Assembly (NCBI GenBank): GCA_026712715.1
Contig: JAPOPW010000062.1
Span: 33,318-97,317 of the forward strand
Length of the DNA: 64,000 bases
Direction: 5' to 3'
Source of the DNA: Immundisolibacterales bacterium
GTDB lineage: Bacteria; Pseudomonadota; Gammaproteobacteria; HK1
Made by a program: the position numbers and the translations under genes. Below the pieces are notes generated by a model. That model made no database searches. It was not told the origin of the DNA and saw only the letters and a list, made by a program, of their open reading frames with translations. Each line of letters begins with the position of its first letter. Position 1 is the stretch's first letter. Positions 25,983 to 33,906 of the stretch are shown here, in pieces.

Positions 25983-27143
25983 TCAGCCGCCCGCGGCAAG
26001 CTCCTCGGGCGCCGTGTCGGCGAAGTTCGGCATCACCTTCTCCGCGAACAGCTCGAGCGACCCCAGAATCTGATCCCGATCGTGTATGCCCTGGGGAATG
26101 AGCAGGAAGCACTCCTCGATGGGCACCGCCCGTGCCGCCTGCTCGATCCGCCGGCACAGGGTGTCGGGCGAACCGACGAGGAGCTCGGGCAGCCCCTGCC
26201 CGAACGGAACCGACCACTGGTTCCAGAACCAGTGCATGTCCTCGAACAGCGCCTGCGCCCTGGCGTCGGTCTCGGCGCACACCATGATGCCGCCCCATCC
26301 CGCCTCCTCCCCCGGCCGCACCGAGTGACCGTGCGCAGCGGCCTCCTCGCGGTAGGCCGCCCACAGCGCCTGGCAGAACTCGAGGTTCGAAGAGAGCACG
26401 ATCGGCTTGCCCTTGTGCTTCGCCCAGAACTTCGCCGTGCGCATGGAATGGGTGAAGCCGCCGTAGAGGGGAGGCATGGGCTGTTGCAGGGGTCTCGGCG
26501 CGATGCCGACCTCGGTCACCCGCATGTCGTCCGACACGCCGTCGCCGTAGCGCGTGTATACCCGGTGCTCGTGAGGATTCACGAAATCGGGCGGCGGGAA
26601 CGTCCAGAACTTCCCGTCGTAGCGGAAGGTGTCGTGCCGGAGCGCGGTCAGCACGATGTCGACGAACTCCTCGAAGTACTCGCGATTGTACCGGTCCACG
26701 GGAGTGTCCCGGTTCCAGGGCCCGACCGCGTTCAGGTCTTCGCGGATGCGCAGGTTCTCGACCCAGCGAGCCTGGTAGCCGCGAACGAGGCCCACTCCGA
26801 AACGCCCGCCGAGCATGTTGTCCATGGTCGCGATGGACTCCGCGGTGCGAAGCGGATTGTGGGTCGTGGACACGAAGCCGCAAGTGATGATCCGGAGCCT
26901 GCGGGAGTGCTGGCCGAGCCACATCCCCATGAGGGTGGGCTCGTTGCTGATCTCGAACCCTTCGATCTGGAGGTGATGCTCGGGATGGCCGAACCCGGCA
27001 TACCCGGCCGTGTCCGCGTAGCCCGCGTACTCCGCAATCTCGTCGAGCATCCGCCGATAGAGGCGCGGGTCCTTCCCCGCCATGCCCGATTCGAGCTCCG
27101 CGCGGCGACCGACGGTGCAATACATGAAGAGGTTGAACTGCAT
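25983..27143 (-). CDS. LLM-class (luciferase-like) flavin-dependent oxidoreductase
   Basis: A 386-residue luciferase-superfamily enzyme. The N-terminal strand MQFNLFMYCTVGRRAELE, the FGHPEHHLQIEGFEISNEPT loop, and NPLRTAESIATMDNMLGGRF with GVGLVRGYQARW are typical. It is only distantly similar to the LLM gene at 23710, so this is not a simple duplication. No purine-rich site precedes the ATG at 27143. A GAACGTTC palindrome and a TAGGAT -10-like hexamer lie 37-64 bases upstream. It heads the LLM/esterase/LLM unit. Confidence 0.85.
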   Translation of the reverse strand: MQFNLFMYCTVGRRAELESGMAGKDPRLYRRMLDEIAEYAGYADTAGYAGFGHPEHHLQIEGFEISNEPTLMGMWLGQHSRRLRIITCGFVSTTHNPLRTAESIATMDNMLGGRFGVGLVRGYQARWVENLRIREDLNAVGPWNRDTPVDRYNREYFEEFVDIVLTALRHDTFRYDGKFWTFPPPDFVNPHEHRVYTRYGDGVSDDMRVTEVGIAPRPLQQPMPPLYGGFTHSMRTAKFWAKHKGKPIVLSSNLEFCQALWAAYREEAAAHGHSVRPGEEAGWGGIMVCAETDARAQALFEDMHWFWNQWSVPFGQGLPELLVGSPDTLCRRIEQAARAVPIEECFLLIPQGIHDRDQILGSLELFAEKVMPNFADTAPEELAAGG

Positions 27144-27179
27144 GGGCGGGCGCTCGCGCGGAGGGGAGAGAGCGGGCGT

Positions 27180-27211
27180 ATCCTAGCACGCACTCGATTG
27201 AACGTTCGTTA
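27180..27211 (-). promoter_or_regulatory. Promoter and palindromic operator of the LLM/esterase unit
   Basis: On the minus strand TAGGAT (27185-27180) is a -10-like hexamer. Upstream at 27207-27200 is the palindrome GAACGTTC within TAACGAACGTTCAATCGA. The form AACGAACGTTC is typical of TetR-family operators, and it would overlap the -35 region, giving repression. No regulator gene is adjacent. Confidence 0.4.
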
Positions 27212-27369
27212 GAAAACGGCGGCGCACCCCCCGGGCGGACGGCGCCCGCACACCCCCGGCGAAGACCACCGGAGACGCCGCCGGGAGCACCGGGCGCGAC
27301 GCGGAAGCACGTCCGCCGGCCGCCCCCGATCGACTCGCCGGCCGGCCGGTCGTACGGTCGTTCGGCCGG

Positions 27370-28572
27370 TCAGTAGGAGCGTGGCAGGCCGAGGACGCGC
27401 TCGGCGATGTAGTTGAGGATCATCTCCCGGCTCACGGGCGCGATGCGCGCGATCATCACCTCGCGAAGGTACCGCTCGACGTGGAACTCCTTCGCGTAGC
27501 CCATCCCCCCGTGGGACATCACCGCCGTCTCGCAGGCGCGATAGGCCGCCTCGCCGGCCAGGTACTTGGCCGCGTTCGACTCGGCCCCGCACTCCTCGCC
27601 GGAGTCGTACAGCTCGGCCGCCCGATAGGCCATCAGGTTCGCGGCCTCCACTTCCGCCCACGCCCGCGCGAGCGGATGGGCGATGGCCTGGTTCTGGCCG
27701 ATGGGGCGCCCGAAGACCTCGCGCTCGCCCGCGTACTCGCAGGCGCGCCGGATCGCCGCCCGCGCGATCCCCACCGCTTCCACGGCGACCAGGATTCGTT
27801 CCGGGTTGAGGCCGTGCAGGAGGTAGTAGAAGCCCTTGCCCTCCTCTCCGATCCGGTTCTCCTCCGGCACCGGCAGCCCGTCGATGAACACGGCGTTGCT
27901 GTCCACCGCCTTGCGGCCCATCTTCTCGATCTCGCGGGCCTCGATGTGGTCGCGATCGAAGTCCGTGTAGAAGAGGGTGAGCCCCTCCGCACGCTTGCCG
28001 TTCGCGGGCTTCGGCGCGGTGCGGGCGAGGAGCAGCATCTTGTCGGCGGTCTGCGCGGTGCTGGTCCAGATCTTGCGACCGTTGACCACGTACCCCGAAT
28101 TGGTGCGGGTCGCCGACGTCGTGATGTTCGTGGTGTCGAGCCCGGCGTTCGGTTCGGTGACCGCAAAACATGCGCGGTGCTCGCCACGGATGAGCGGCGG
28201 CAGCATCCGCTCCTTCTGCTCCTCGCTCCCCGCGACCACCACCGGATTGAGGCCGAAGATGTTGAGGTGCACCGCCGACGCGCCGCTGAAGGCCGCGCCC
28301 GACTCGGCAATGGCCTGCATCATCACCGACGCCTCGGTAATTCCGAGACCCGCGCCGCCGTACTTCTCGGGCATCGCGATGCCGAGCCATCCCCCCTCTA
28401 CGACGGCGCGCAGGAACGCTTCCGGGAACTCCCCGTCGTGGTCCCGCTCGAACCAGTAGTCCGCCCCGAAGTCCTCGCACAGCCGGGCAATCGTCTCGCG
28501 AATGGCCCGCTGCTCCTCGCTCAGGGTCACCCCCGCCCCGTTCGCGGCCACCGCCGCCGCCAGATCGCTCAC
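27370..28572 (-). CDS. Acyl-CoA dehydrogenase
   Basis: A 400-residue FAD enzyme. Motifs: LSEEQRAIRETIARLCEDFG, FAVTEPNAGLDTTNITTSAT, VNGRKIWTSTAQTADKMLLL and a C-terminal SHGGMGYAKEFHVERYLRE. There is no Glu at the medium-chain IYEGT position (APVSREM instead), so the catalytic base would lie elsewhere, as in isovaleryl-type enzymes, or the reaction differs. The start is GTG 28572 with a strong GGAGGAG. It lies 226 bases upstream of the LLM gene and may belong to the same regulon. Low similarity to the dehydrogenase at 13442 shows independent origin. Confidence 0.87.
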   Translation of the reverse strand: MSDLAAAVAANGAGVTLSEEQRAIRETIARLCEDFGADYWFERDHDGEFPEAFLRAVVEGGWLGIAMPEKYGGAGLGITEASVMMQAIAESGAAFSGASAVHLNIFGLNPVVVAGSEEQKERMLPPLIRGEHRACFAVTEPNAGLDTTNITTSATRTNSGYVVNGRKIWTSTAQTADKMLLLARTAPKPANGKRAEGLTLFYTDFDRDHIEAREIEKMGRKAVDSNAVFIDGLPVPEENRIGEEGKGFYYLLHGLNPERILVAVEAVGIARAAIRRACEYAGEREVFGRPIGQNQAIAHPLARAWAEVEAANLMAYRAAELYDSGEECGAESNAAKYLAGEAAYRACETAVMSHGGMGYAKEFHVERYLREVMIARIAPVSREMILNYIAERVLGLPRSY

Positions 28573-28706
28573 GCCTTGCTCCTCCTCTCGACTTCGGGCT
28601 CCGGAACGGAATTCAGCGCATCAGCGCCCGGCGGGCGACCGGCCCGCGCTTCCGCCCGCGCTTCGGCCCGCGGGCGCGTCTTCCGACCCGCGAGCCCGGG
28701 TTCGCC

Positions 28707-29054
28707 TCACTCCCTTGCGCCGACCGCCGCGTCGGCCGCCGCCCGGTCCGGGTACACCGGCAGGATACGGTCGAGTCCGGACAGCTTGAAGACGTGGGCG
28801 ACGCGGTCGCGCAGGCCGGAGAGCGCGAACGGCTGCTTCGACTCGCGCATCCGCTTTCCGAGCCACACCACCATGCCGAGTCCGGCCGAGCTCATGTAGT
28901 CGACCCCTTCGAGATCGAGCACGAGGGGCCGGACCGCCCCCCCTTCCATGTGCTTCTCGAGGCGGCGCGTGAGGTCCATGGACTCGCTCGCCCCGATTCG
29001 GCCCGAGACTTCGACGACGTCGGCAATGTCTTCGCTCTTGATGTTGACTTCCAT
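28707..29054 (-). CDS. STAS-domain anti-sigma-factor antagonist-like protein
   Basis: A 115-residue STAS protein. The pattern VVEVSGRIGASESMDLTRRL, then LVLDLEGVDYMSSAGLGMVV, is diagnostic; the serine in MSSAGL is the phosphorylatable position of SpoIIAA/RsbV-type antagonists. No partner kinase (RsbW-type) or sigma factor is nearby, so its partner lies elsewhere. The start at 29054 has AGGAACGAC upstream. The neighbouring zinc alcohol dehydrogenase and acyl-CoA dehydrogenase genes run in the same direction with 65 and 134 bases between. Confidence 0.88.
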   Translation of the reverse strand: MEVNIKSEDIADVVEVSGRIGASESMDLTRRLEKHMEGGAVRPLVLDLEGVDYMSSAGLGMVVWLGKRMRESKQPFALSGLRDRVAHVFKLSGLDRILPVYPDRAAADAAVGARE

Positions 29055-29119
29055 TTGTCGTTCCTGTGCTGGGCGGCCCCGCACGGCCGGACGAGCCGGC
29101 CATTGGACCCCGCGACGGT

Positions 29120-30229
29120 TCAGAGTATGGCGAGGTCCGGGGCGCAGACCAGGCCGGTGCGAATCGCACCGCCCCCGTCGGCGTGCTCGAATGCCTCGTT
29201 GATCGATTCGAGCGGCCAGGTGTGTGACAGCACCTCGCCCCAGGGGTATCGATCCCGGGTCCGGTCGAGCAGCTCGAGCCCGCGCCGGAGCGCCCACGAC
29301 TGGTAGCCTCCGACCCCGACCATGCGCCGGTTCCAATGGACGAGCCAGGCGGGGTTGAACTCGATCGTGTGGCGCGCGCTGATGTTGCCGATGACGAGGT
29401 AGCTGCCTTCAGGGCGGACCATCCTGATCCCCTCCACGAGCGCGGAGGGATGCCCGACCAGCTCGGCGACCACGTGCCCTCCCCCCCCGGTGAGATCGTT
29501 GACCGCTTCGATCCGCCGCTCCGGTGTCTCGAACTCGTCGATGTCGAGCGCGTGGTCCGCACCGAATCGTTTCGCGAGTTCGAGCCGCTCGCGGATCCGG
29601 TCGAGGACCACCACGTTCACCGCCCCGGCCTCGCGCGCCACCGCCGCGGCGTAGAGGCCGAGCCCGCCCGCCCCCTGGATGACCGCGGTATCGCCCGCGC
29701 CGAGCCCCGCCTCGTGCAGACCGTACACGACCTGGGCGAGCGCGCAGTTGAGCGGCGACACCTCCCGATCGGAAAGGTGATCGGGCGTTCGGAGCACGTA
29801 GTGTCCGGGGCGCAGGTAGTAGTAGTCGGCATAGGCGCCGGTGAAGTGCGGGAGCCGATCGCTCTTGCGCCGGCCGGCTCCGATGCGGCGCGAGCTGCAG
29901 TGGAGCTGATCGTGCGAGAGACACGGCGTGCACCGCCGGCAGGGATAGAAGTAGGAGTAGACGATGCGGTCGCCCTCGCGCAGCGGCTGTCCCGCCGAAT
30001 CGCTCGTCACCCCCGAACCGAGGCGATCGACGCGGCCGGTCATCTCGTGCCCCATGATCGTCGGGTACTCGCGCGGGGTGTCTCCGTGCCATCCGTGAAG
30101 GTCCGAGCCGCAGATGTTGCTCAGGGTGAGGCGCACCAGAATCGCTCCCGGCGCCACTTCCGGGACCGGAAACTCACGCAGCTCGAACGGCTCGCGGGCT
30201 CCCGTGTAGACGAACGCTCTACCCTGCAT
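29120..30229 (-). CDS. Zinc-dependent alcohol dehydrogenase (MDR family)
   Basis: A 369-residue medium-chain dehydrogenase. Catalytic zinc residues lie in NICGSDLHGWHG and MGHEM; the four structural-zinc cysteines are in PCRRCTPCLSHDQLHC. The Rossmann segment is VIQGAGGLGLYAAAVAREAG followed by an acidic VVLD, indicating NAD preference. Such enzymes oxidise alcohols, polyols or aldehyde adducts; the substrate is not evident. GGAGGGGAAA precedes the start. It follows the hydratase gene by 32 bases and is likely co-transcribed with it. Confidence 0.88.
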   Translation of the reverse strand: MQGRAFVYTGAREPFELREFPVPEVAPGAILVRLTLSNICGSDLHGWHGDTPREYPTIMGHEMTGRVDRLGSGVTSDSAGQPLREGDRIVYSYFYPCRRCTPCLSHDQLHCSSRRIGAGRRKSDRLPHFTGAYADYYYLRPGHYVLRTPDHLSDREVSPLNCALAQVVYGLHEAGLGAGDTAVIQGAGGLGLYAAAVAREAGAVNVVVLDRIRERLELAKRFGADHALDIDEFETPERRIEAVNDLTGGGGHVVAELVGHPSALVEGIRMVRPEGSYLVIGNISARHTIEFNPAWLVHWNRRMVGVGGYQSWALRRGLELLDRTRDRYPWGEVLSHTWPLESINEAFEHADGGGAIRTGLVCAPDLAIL

Positions 30230-30261
30230 CGCGTTTCCCCTCCGCCTGCGGGCGCTTCGTT

Positions 30262-31050
30262 TCAGGACCCCAGCCGCGCCCCGACCGAGCCGAGCGCGCC
30301 GAAGTCGGCCCGCAGCTCGTCGCCCGGTCCCACGGCGGCCGGAACGACGCACGTTCCGGTGGTCACGACCTCGCCCGCGAGGAGCGGCTCGCCGCGTGCC
30401 GCCCGATCGTTGGCCAACCAGGTGAGCGCGATGCGCGGGTCGCCGAGGACGTTCGCTCCCGTTCCGACCGATGTCTCCGTCCCGTTGACCCGGAACGCCA
30501 CGGGGTGGGAGGCGAGGTCGACGGACCGCCAGGCCTCGGGGGCGGCGGGACCGAGCACGAAGTACTCCGCGCAGGCCAGGTCCGCGGCGAGGTGCGGAGC
30601 GCCGACGATCGCGAAGTCGGCAAAGCGCGAGTCCGGAATCTCGATGGCGACGTGCAGGGCGGCCACCCGTCCCATCACGTCGTCGCGGGACCACGGCACG
30701 CCGGTGGCCGGAAGGTCGTGACCGAGCCGAAAGGCGAACTCCGCCTCCGCGACGCCCATGTGGAGTCCATCCCCGGGGATGGAATCACCGTCGCCGTGGA
30801 CCTTGCTCTCGAGCAGCCGCCCGGCGAGGGGAGCGTCGACGCCGATATGGGCCTGGCCCGCCCGGCTCGTCGCGGCGAGCTTCCAGCCGATGGTTCCCGA
30901 GCCGCTGCACGCGACCACCGCGCGCTGAATCGCGTAGCCCTCGTCGAGGCTTGCCGGCCGGCAGCCGGCGGGAAGGGCGCGAATGCGCCGGCCTTCGCTC
31001 CAGGCATCCCAGAGGATGCGCGCGGCCTCGTTCATCTCTCGAGCTTCCAT
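30262..31050 (-). CDS. 2-keto-4-pentenoate hydratase-like protein (FAH fold)
   Basis: A 262-residue fumarylacetoacetase-fold protein of the 2-oxopent-4-enoate hydratase / 2-oxo-hept-3-ene-1,7-dioate hydratase group. Metal-site Glu residues lie in MGVAEAEFAFRLG and HVAIEIPDSRF; GTIGWKLAATS and VTTGTCV are also typical. In meta-cleavage pathways the enzyme hydrates a 2-oxo-4-enoic acid. No extradiol dioxygenase is nearby. The alternative start ATG 31035 would remove five residues. It is divergent from the CoA-transferase gene. Confidence 0.82.
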   Translation of the reverse strand: MEAREMNEAARILWDAWSEGRRIRALPAGCRPASLDEGYAIQRAVVACSGSGTIGWKLAATSRAGQAHIGVDAPLAGRLLESKVHGDGDSIPGDGLHMGVAEAEFAFRLGHDLPATGVPWSRDDVMGRVAALHVAIEIPDSRFADFAIVGAPHLAADLACAEYFVLGPAAPEAWRSVDLASHPVAFRVNGTETSVGTGANVLGDPRIALTWLANDRAARGEPLLAGEVVTTGTCVVPAAVGPGDELRADFGALGSVGARLGS

Positions 31051-31156
31051 GGCGCGGCAATCTAACGGCTAGGTCCGCTTGGCGGCAAGCGGGCGCCGCG
31101 CCGAGCGATCGAATGCGCGGCGAGCCCGGCGAACCCGGCCGCCGGGACCGGCCGGA

Positions 31157-31185
31157 TTGCTTGTTGCGGCCGCGTTTCGTATGTT
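31157..31185 (+). promoter_or_regulatory. Candidate sigma-70-like promoter of the CoA-transferase gene
   Basis: TTGCTT (31157-31162) and TATGTT (31180-31185) are separated by exactly 17 bases within the 263-base divergent gap. The leader to ATG 31314 would be about 120 bases. Confidence 0.4.
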
Positions 31186-31313
31186 TTCGGGCGACGCGGC
31201 CAGTGCCGTGGGTCGCGATCGGGTCGTCTTCCCGCCACGGGGCGCGCCGCGCGGCTCGCCCGTTCCTTCGACACCCGTGCCTTCGACCCGTGCCCTCGAA
31301 TGGAGTCCGGCCC

Positions 31314-32540
31314 ATGACAAGCTCTCTCCCCCGCACCGAATCGACCCGCGAAGACGCCCCGCTCGCCGGGGTTCGGGTGCTCGACTGCTCCCGCGTCCTC
31401 GCCGGTCCGTACTGCACGGTGCTGCTCTCCTTCCTCGGAGCGGAGGTCGTCAAGGTGGAAGACTTCCGCGGAGACGAGGGACGGCAGTGGCCCCCTCACC
31501 GCGACGGCATGGGCGCATCGTTCCTCGCCCTCAATGCCAACAAGACGAGCATCGCGGTCGACCTGAAGGCGCCGGAGGGGGCGGCGATCGTCCGCGATCT
31601 CGCGACGACCGCGGACGTGCTGGTGGAGAACTTCAAGACCGGGGACATGGAGCGGTTCGGACTCGGTTTCGACGATGTCGCTCCCCTCAATCCGCGGCTC
31701 GTATACACGTCGATCTCCGCCTTCGGGCGTCGCGGACCGAAGGCGAAGGAACCGGGCTACGAAGCGCTGGTCCAGGCCTACAGCGGCGTCATGGCGATAA
31801 CGGGGGACGCGGACGGCGGCCCGGTGCGTTGCGGCGCGTCCTTCCTCGACCTCGCCACCGGAACGATGTCCGCCCTCGCGACGGTGACCGCGCTCTTTCG
31901 CCGCGAGGCCACCGGACGGGGAGGCAAGGCGGAGACCTCCCTCCTCGGCACCGCGATGGGGATGATGTGCAACCAGATGTCCAACTTCTACCAGCACGGC
32001 GCCCAGCCGCGCCGTCTCGGCACCGCCCACAACCAGGTCGTCCCCTACCAGGTGTTCCGGACGCGCGACGGCTACGTCTTCATCGCGGCCGGCAACCAGA
32101 ACCTGTACCGGCGCCTGTGCCGCGCCATCGGCCGCGAGGAGCTGGCCGAGGACCCCCGTTTCGAGAGCAACCCCGCCCGGGTGGCCAACCGCGAGGCATG
32201 CATCGGCGCGATCTCCGCGGCTATCGCCGGGCACGACACGAAGCCCCTCATGGCGGCGCTCCGCGAGCAGGGCGTGCCGTTCTCGCGGGTGAACGAGTAC
32301 GCGAACCTGGTCGAAGACGGCCAGCTCGACGCGCTCGGGGTCATCGAGTCGGGACGCGGCGACGCCTATCCGGATTTCCGCATTCCGGGGCTGCCCTTCC
32401 ACCTCTCCGAGCACGACCGGGGACGGCCGGTGGACGCCCCCCGCATCGGCCAGCACACCCGCGAGATCCTCGCCGGCCTCGGCTACGAGCCGGCCCGCGT
32501 CGACCGCCTCCTCGCCGAGGACATCGTCCGCGAGCCCTGA
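31314..32540 (+). CDS. CaiB/BaiF-type CoA transferase (family III)
   Basis: A 408-residue family III CoA transferase. LAGVRVLDCSRVLAGPYCTV, GAEVVKVEDFRGDEGR and FLALNANKTSIAVDLKAPEG are family hallmarks; the catalytic Asp that forms the aspartyl-CoA intermediate is D179 in FLDLATG. It moves CoA between carboxylic acids; donor and acceptor are unknown. The ATG at 31314 has GGAG upstream and gives the standard N-terminus. It converges on the amidohydrolase gene, 25 bases away. Confidence 0.9.
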   Translation: MTSSLPRTESTREDAPLAGVRVLDCSRVLAGPYCTVLLSFLGAEVVKVEDFRGDEGRQWPPHRDGMGASFLALNANKTSIAVDLKAPEGAAIVRDLATTADVLVENFKTGDMERFGLGFDDVAPLNPRLVYTSISAFGRRGPKAKEPGYEALVQAYSGVMAITGDADGGPVRCGASFLDLATGTMSALATVTALFRREATGRGGKAETSLLGTAMGMMCNQMSNFYQHGAQPRRLGTAHNQVVPYQVFRTRDGYVFIAAGNQNLYRRLCRAIGREELAEDPRFESNPARVANREACIGAISAAIAGHDTKPLMAALREQGVPFSRVNEYANLVEDGQLDALGVIESGRGDAYPDFRIPGLPFHLSEHDRGRPVDAPRIGQHTREILAGLGYEPARVDRLLAEDIVREP

Positions 32541-32565
32541 CCGGCCGGCCGTAGCCCGCAGGAAA

Positions 32566-33687
32566 TCAGGCGGCGGCGCGCAGTCCGCTCGTGTCGAGGC
32601 GGTAGAGGCGGGCGACGTTCTCGTGCAGCACGAGGTCCTTCTCCGCGTGCGAGAGGCCGGCCGCCTGCTCGCGCAGCACATCCTGCGACCACGGCCACGT
32701 CGAGTCGCTGTGCGGATAGTCGTTCGCCCACATCATGCGCTCGATGTTCATGTGGTCCTTGAGCTGGAACGCGGTGTGGTCGTCCTGGAAGGTGAAGTAG
32801 ACGTGCTCGCGGAAGTACTCGCTCGGCAACCTCTCGAGCTCGCGACCCCGCAGCCAGTGGCGGTGCCGCTTGTAGGCGTGGTCCATCCGGTACATGAAGT
32901 GCGGGACCCAGCCGCCGTCCGCCTCCACCGACACGATGCGAAGCCCCGGATGACGCATGAAGATGCCGTCGAAGACGAACATGCTCATGAGGTCCTGGTT
33001 CCCCCGCACGATCGACATGAAGCCGTTGATCTTCGAGCCGCGGAACCCTTGCCGGAGCCCCTCGCTGGACGTGAGGATGTGGAAGCTCGCGACGAGGCCG
33101 AGCTCGACCACGGCGTCGAAGAACTCGCCGTACATCGGGTCGTCGTAGTCCTCGAGGCCGGGGAGACCGGGGAGCATCACCCCGGGAAACCCCATCTCGC
33201 GAATCGCCTCGAGCTCTCGGATCCCGTCTTTCGGGGTCCGGACCGCCGCCTGCCCGAGCCCGATGAGCCGGTGGGGAAAGGGTTCGCAGTACTCGAGCAG
33301 CCACCGGTTGTACGCCTCCATGCACGCCTGCTTGAGGTCGAGATCGGGAATGTTGCAGATCTCCATGCCCACCGACGGGTAGAGCATCTCCGCCGCGATC
33401 CCGTCCTGGTCCTGGGCCTCGATCCGCGCATGCGGGTCCCATCCGCCTCGCGGGAGCTTGTCGAACTTCGCGCCCCGCGGCGAAAGCTCCTCGGGGGACT
33501 TGCCGGCCGCGGAGACCAGCGCGAGCGGAATGCGCTGCGTGCTGCCTTCGATTAGGAACACGTCGCCGCGCTTCTCGTCGTGCACCATCACCGGGGCGCG
33601 CTCGCGGTACTTCGGATCGATCCGATCGACGTAGCAGTCGGGGGGCTCGCAGACGTGGCTGTCGGCGGAGATGATCGGCTTCGGCAC
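32566..33687 (-). CDS. Amidohydrolase family 2 protein
   Basis: A 373-residue TIM-barrel hydrolase/decarboxylase of the amidohydrolase_2 (ACMS decarboxylase-like) family. N-terminal ADSHVCEPP supplies the substrate-side metal motif, SFHILTSS the barrel His, and MMWANDYPHSDSTWPWS the late Asp. Members decarboxylate or hydrolyse aromatic and heterocyclic acids; the reaction here is not predictable. An extended -10 sequence lies just upstream. It is divergent from the AMP-ligase gene at 33907, and the two could handle linked steps. Confidence 0.83.
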   Translation of the reverse strand: MPKPIISADSHVCEPPDCYVDRIDPKYRERAPVMVHDEKRGDVFLIEGSTQRIPLALVSAAGKSPEELSPRGAKFDKLPRGGWDPHARIEAQDQDGIAAEMLYPSVGMEICNIPDLDLKQACMEAYNRWLLEYCEPFPHRLIGLGQAAVRTPKDGIRELEAIREMGFPGVMLPGLPGLEDYDDPMYGEFFDAVVELGLVASFHILTSSEGLRQGFRGSKINGFMSIVRGNQDLMSMFVFDGIFMRHPGLRIVSVEADGGWVPHFMYRMDHAYKRHRHWLRGRELERLPSEYFREHVYFTFQDDHTAFQLKDHMNIERMMWANDYPHSDSTWPWSQDVLREQAAGLSHAEKDLVLHENVARLYRLDTSGLRAAA

Positions 33688-33719
33688 GCCGGTTCCATCC
33701 TTGTTCGTGCGGGCGGGGG

Positions 33720-33728
33720 ACTATAGCA
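33720..33728 (-). promoter_or_regulatory. Extended -10 promoter element of the amidohydrolase gene
   Basis: The minus strand reads TGCTATAGT, an extended -10 (TG-n-TATAGT), 33-41 bases before the start codon at 33687. The -35 region is weak, as expected for an extended -10 promoter. Confidence 0.4.
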
Positions 33729-33906
33729 AAATGCCCACCCGGCACGGGTTGCCGAATGGTTGCAACCTTCGCGGAACCGCCGGGAGACCCGGAAGTTCGA
33801 AGTCGGCGTGGGGGTCGAAGCGCAGTTGCTGCGAAACCCGGCCCCGGACCCGCGGTTCCGGGCATTGGGGCGCGGGTTTCGAAAGAGGCGGGAAATCGGA
33901 GGACGG

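Noticed and set aside
23647..26073. 808-codon plus-strand frame opposite the LLM and esterase genes
   Set aside because: It is a shadow of two well-supported minus-strand genes and has no domain or ribosome site.
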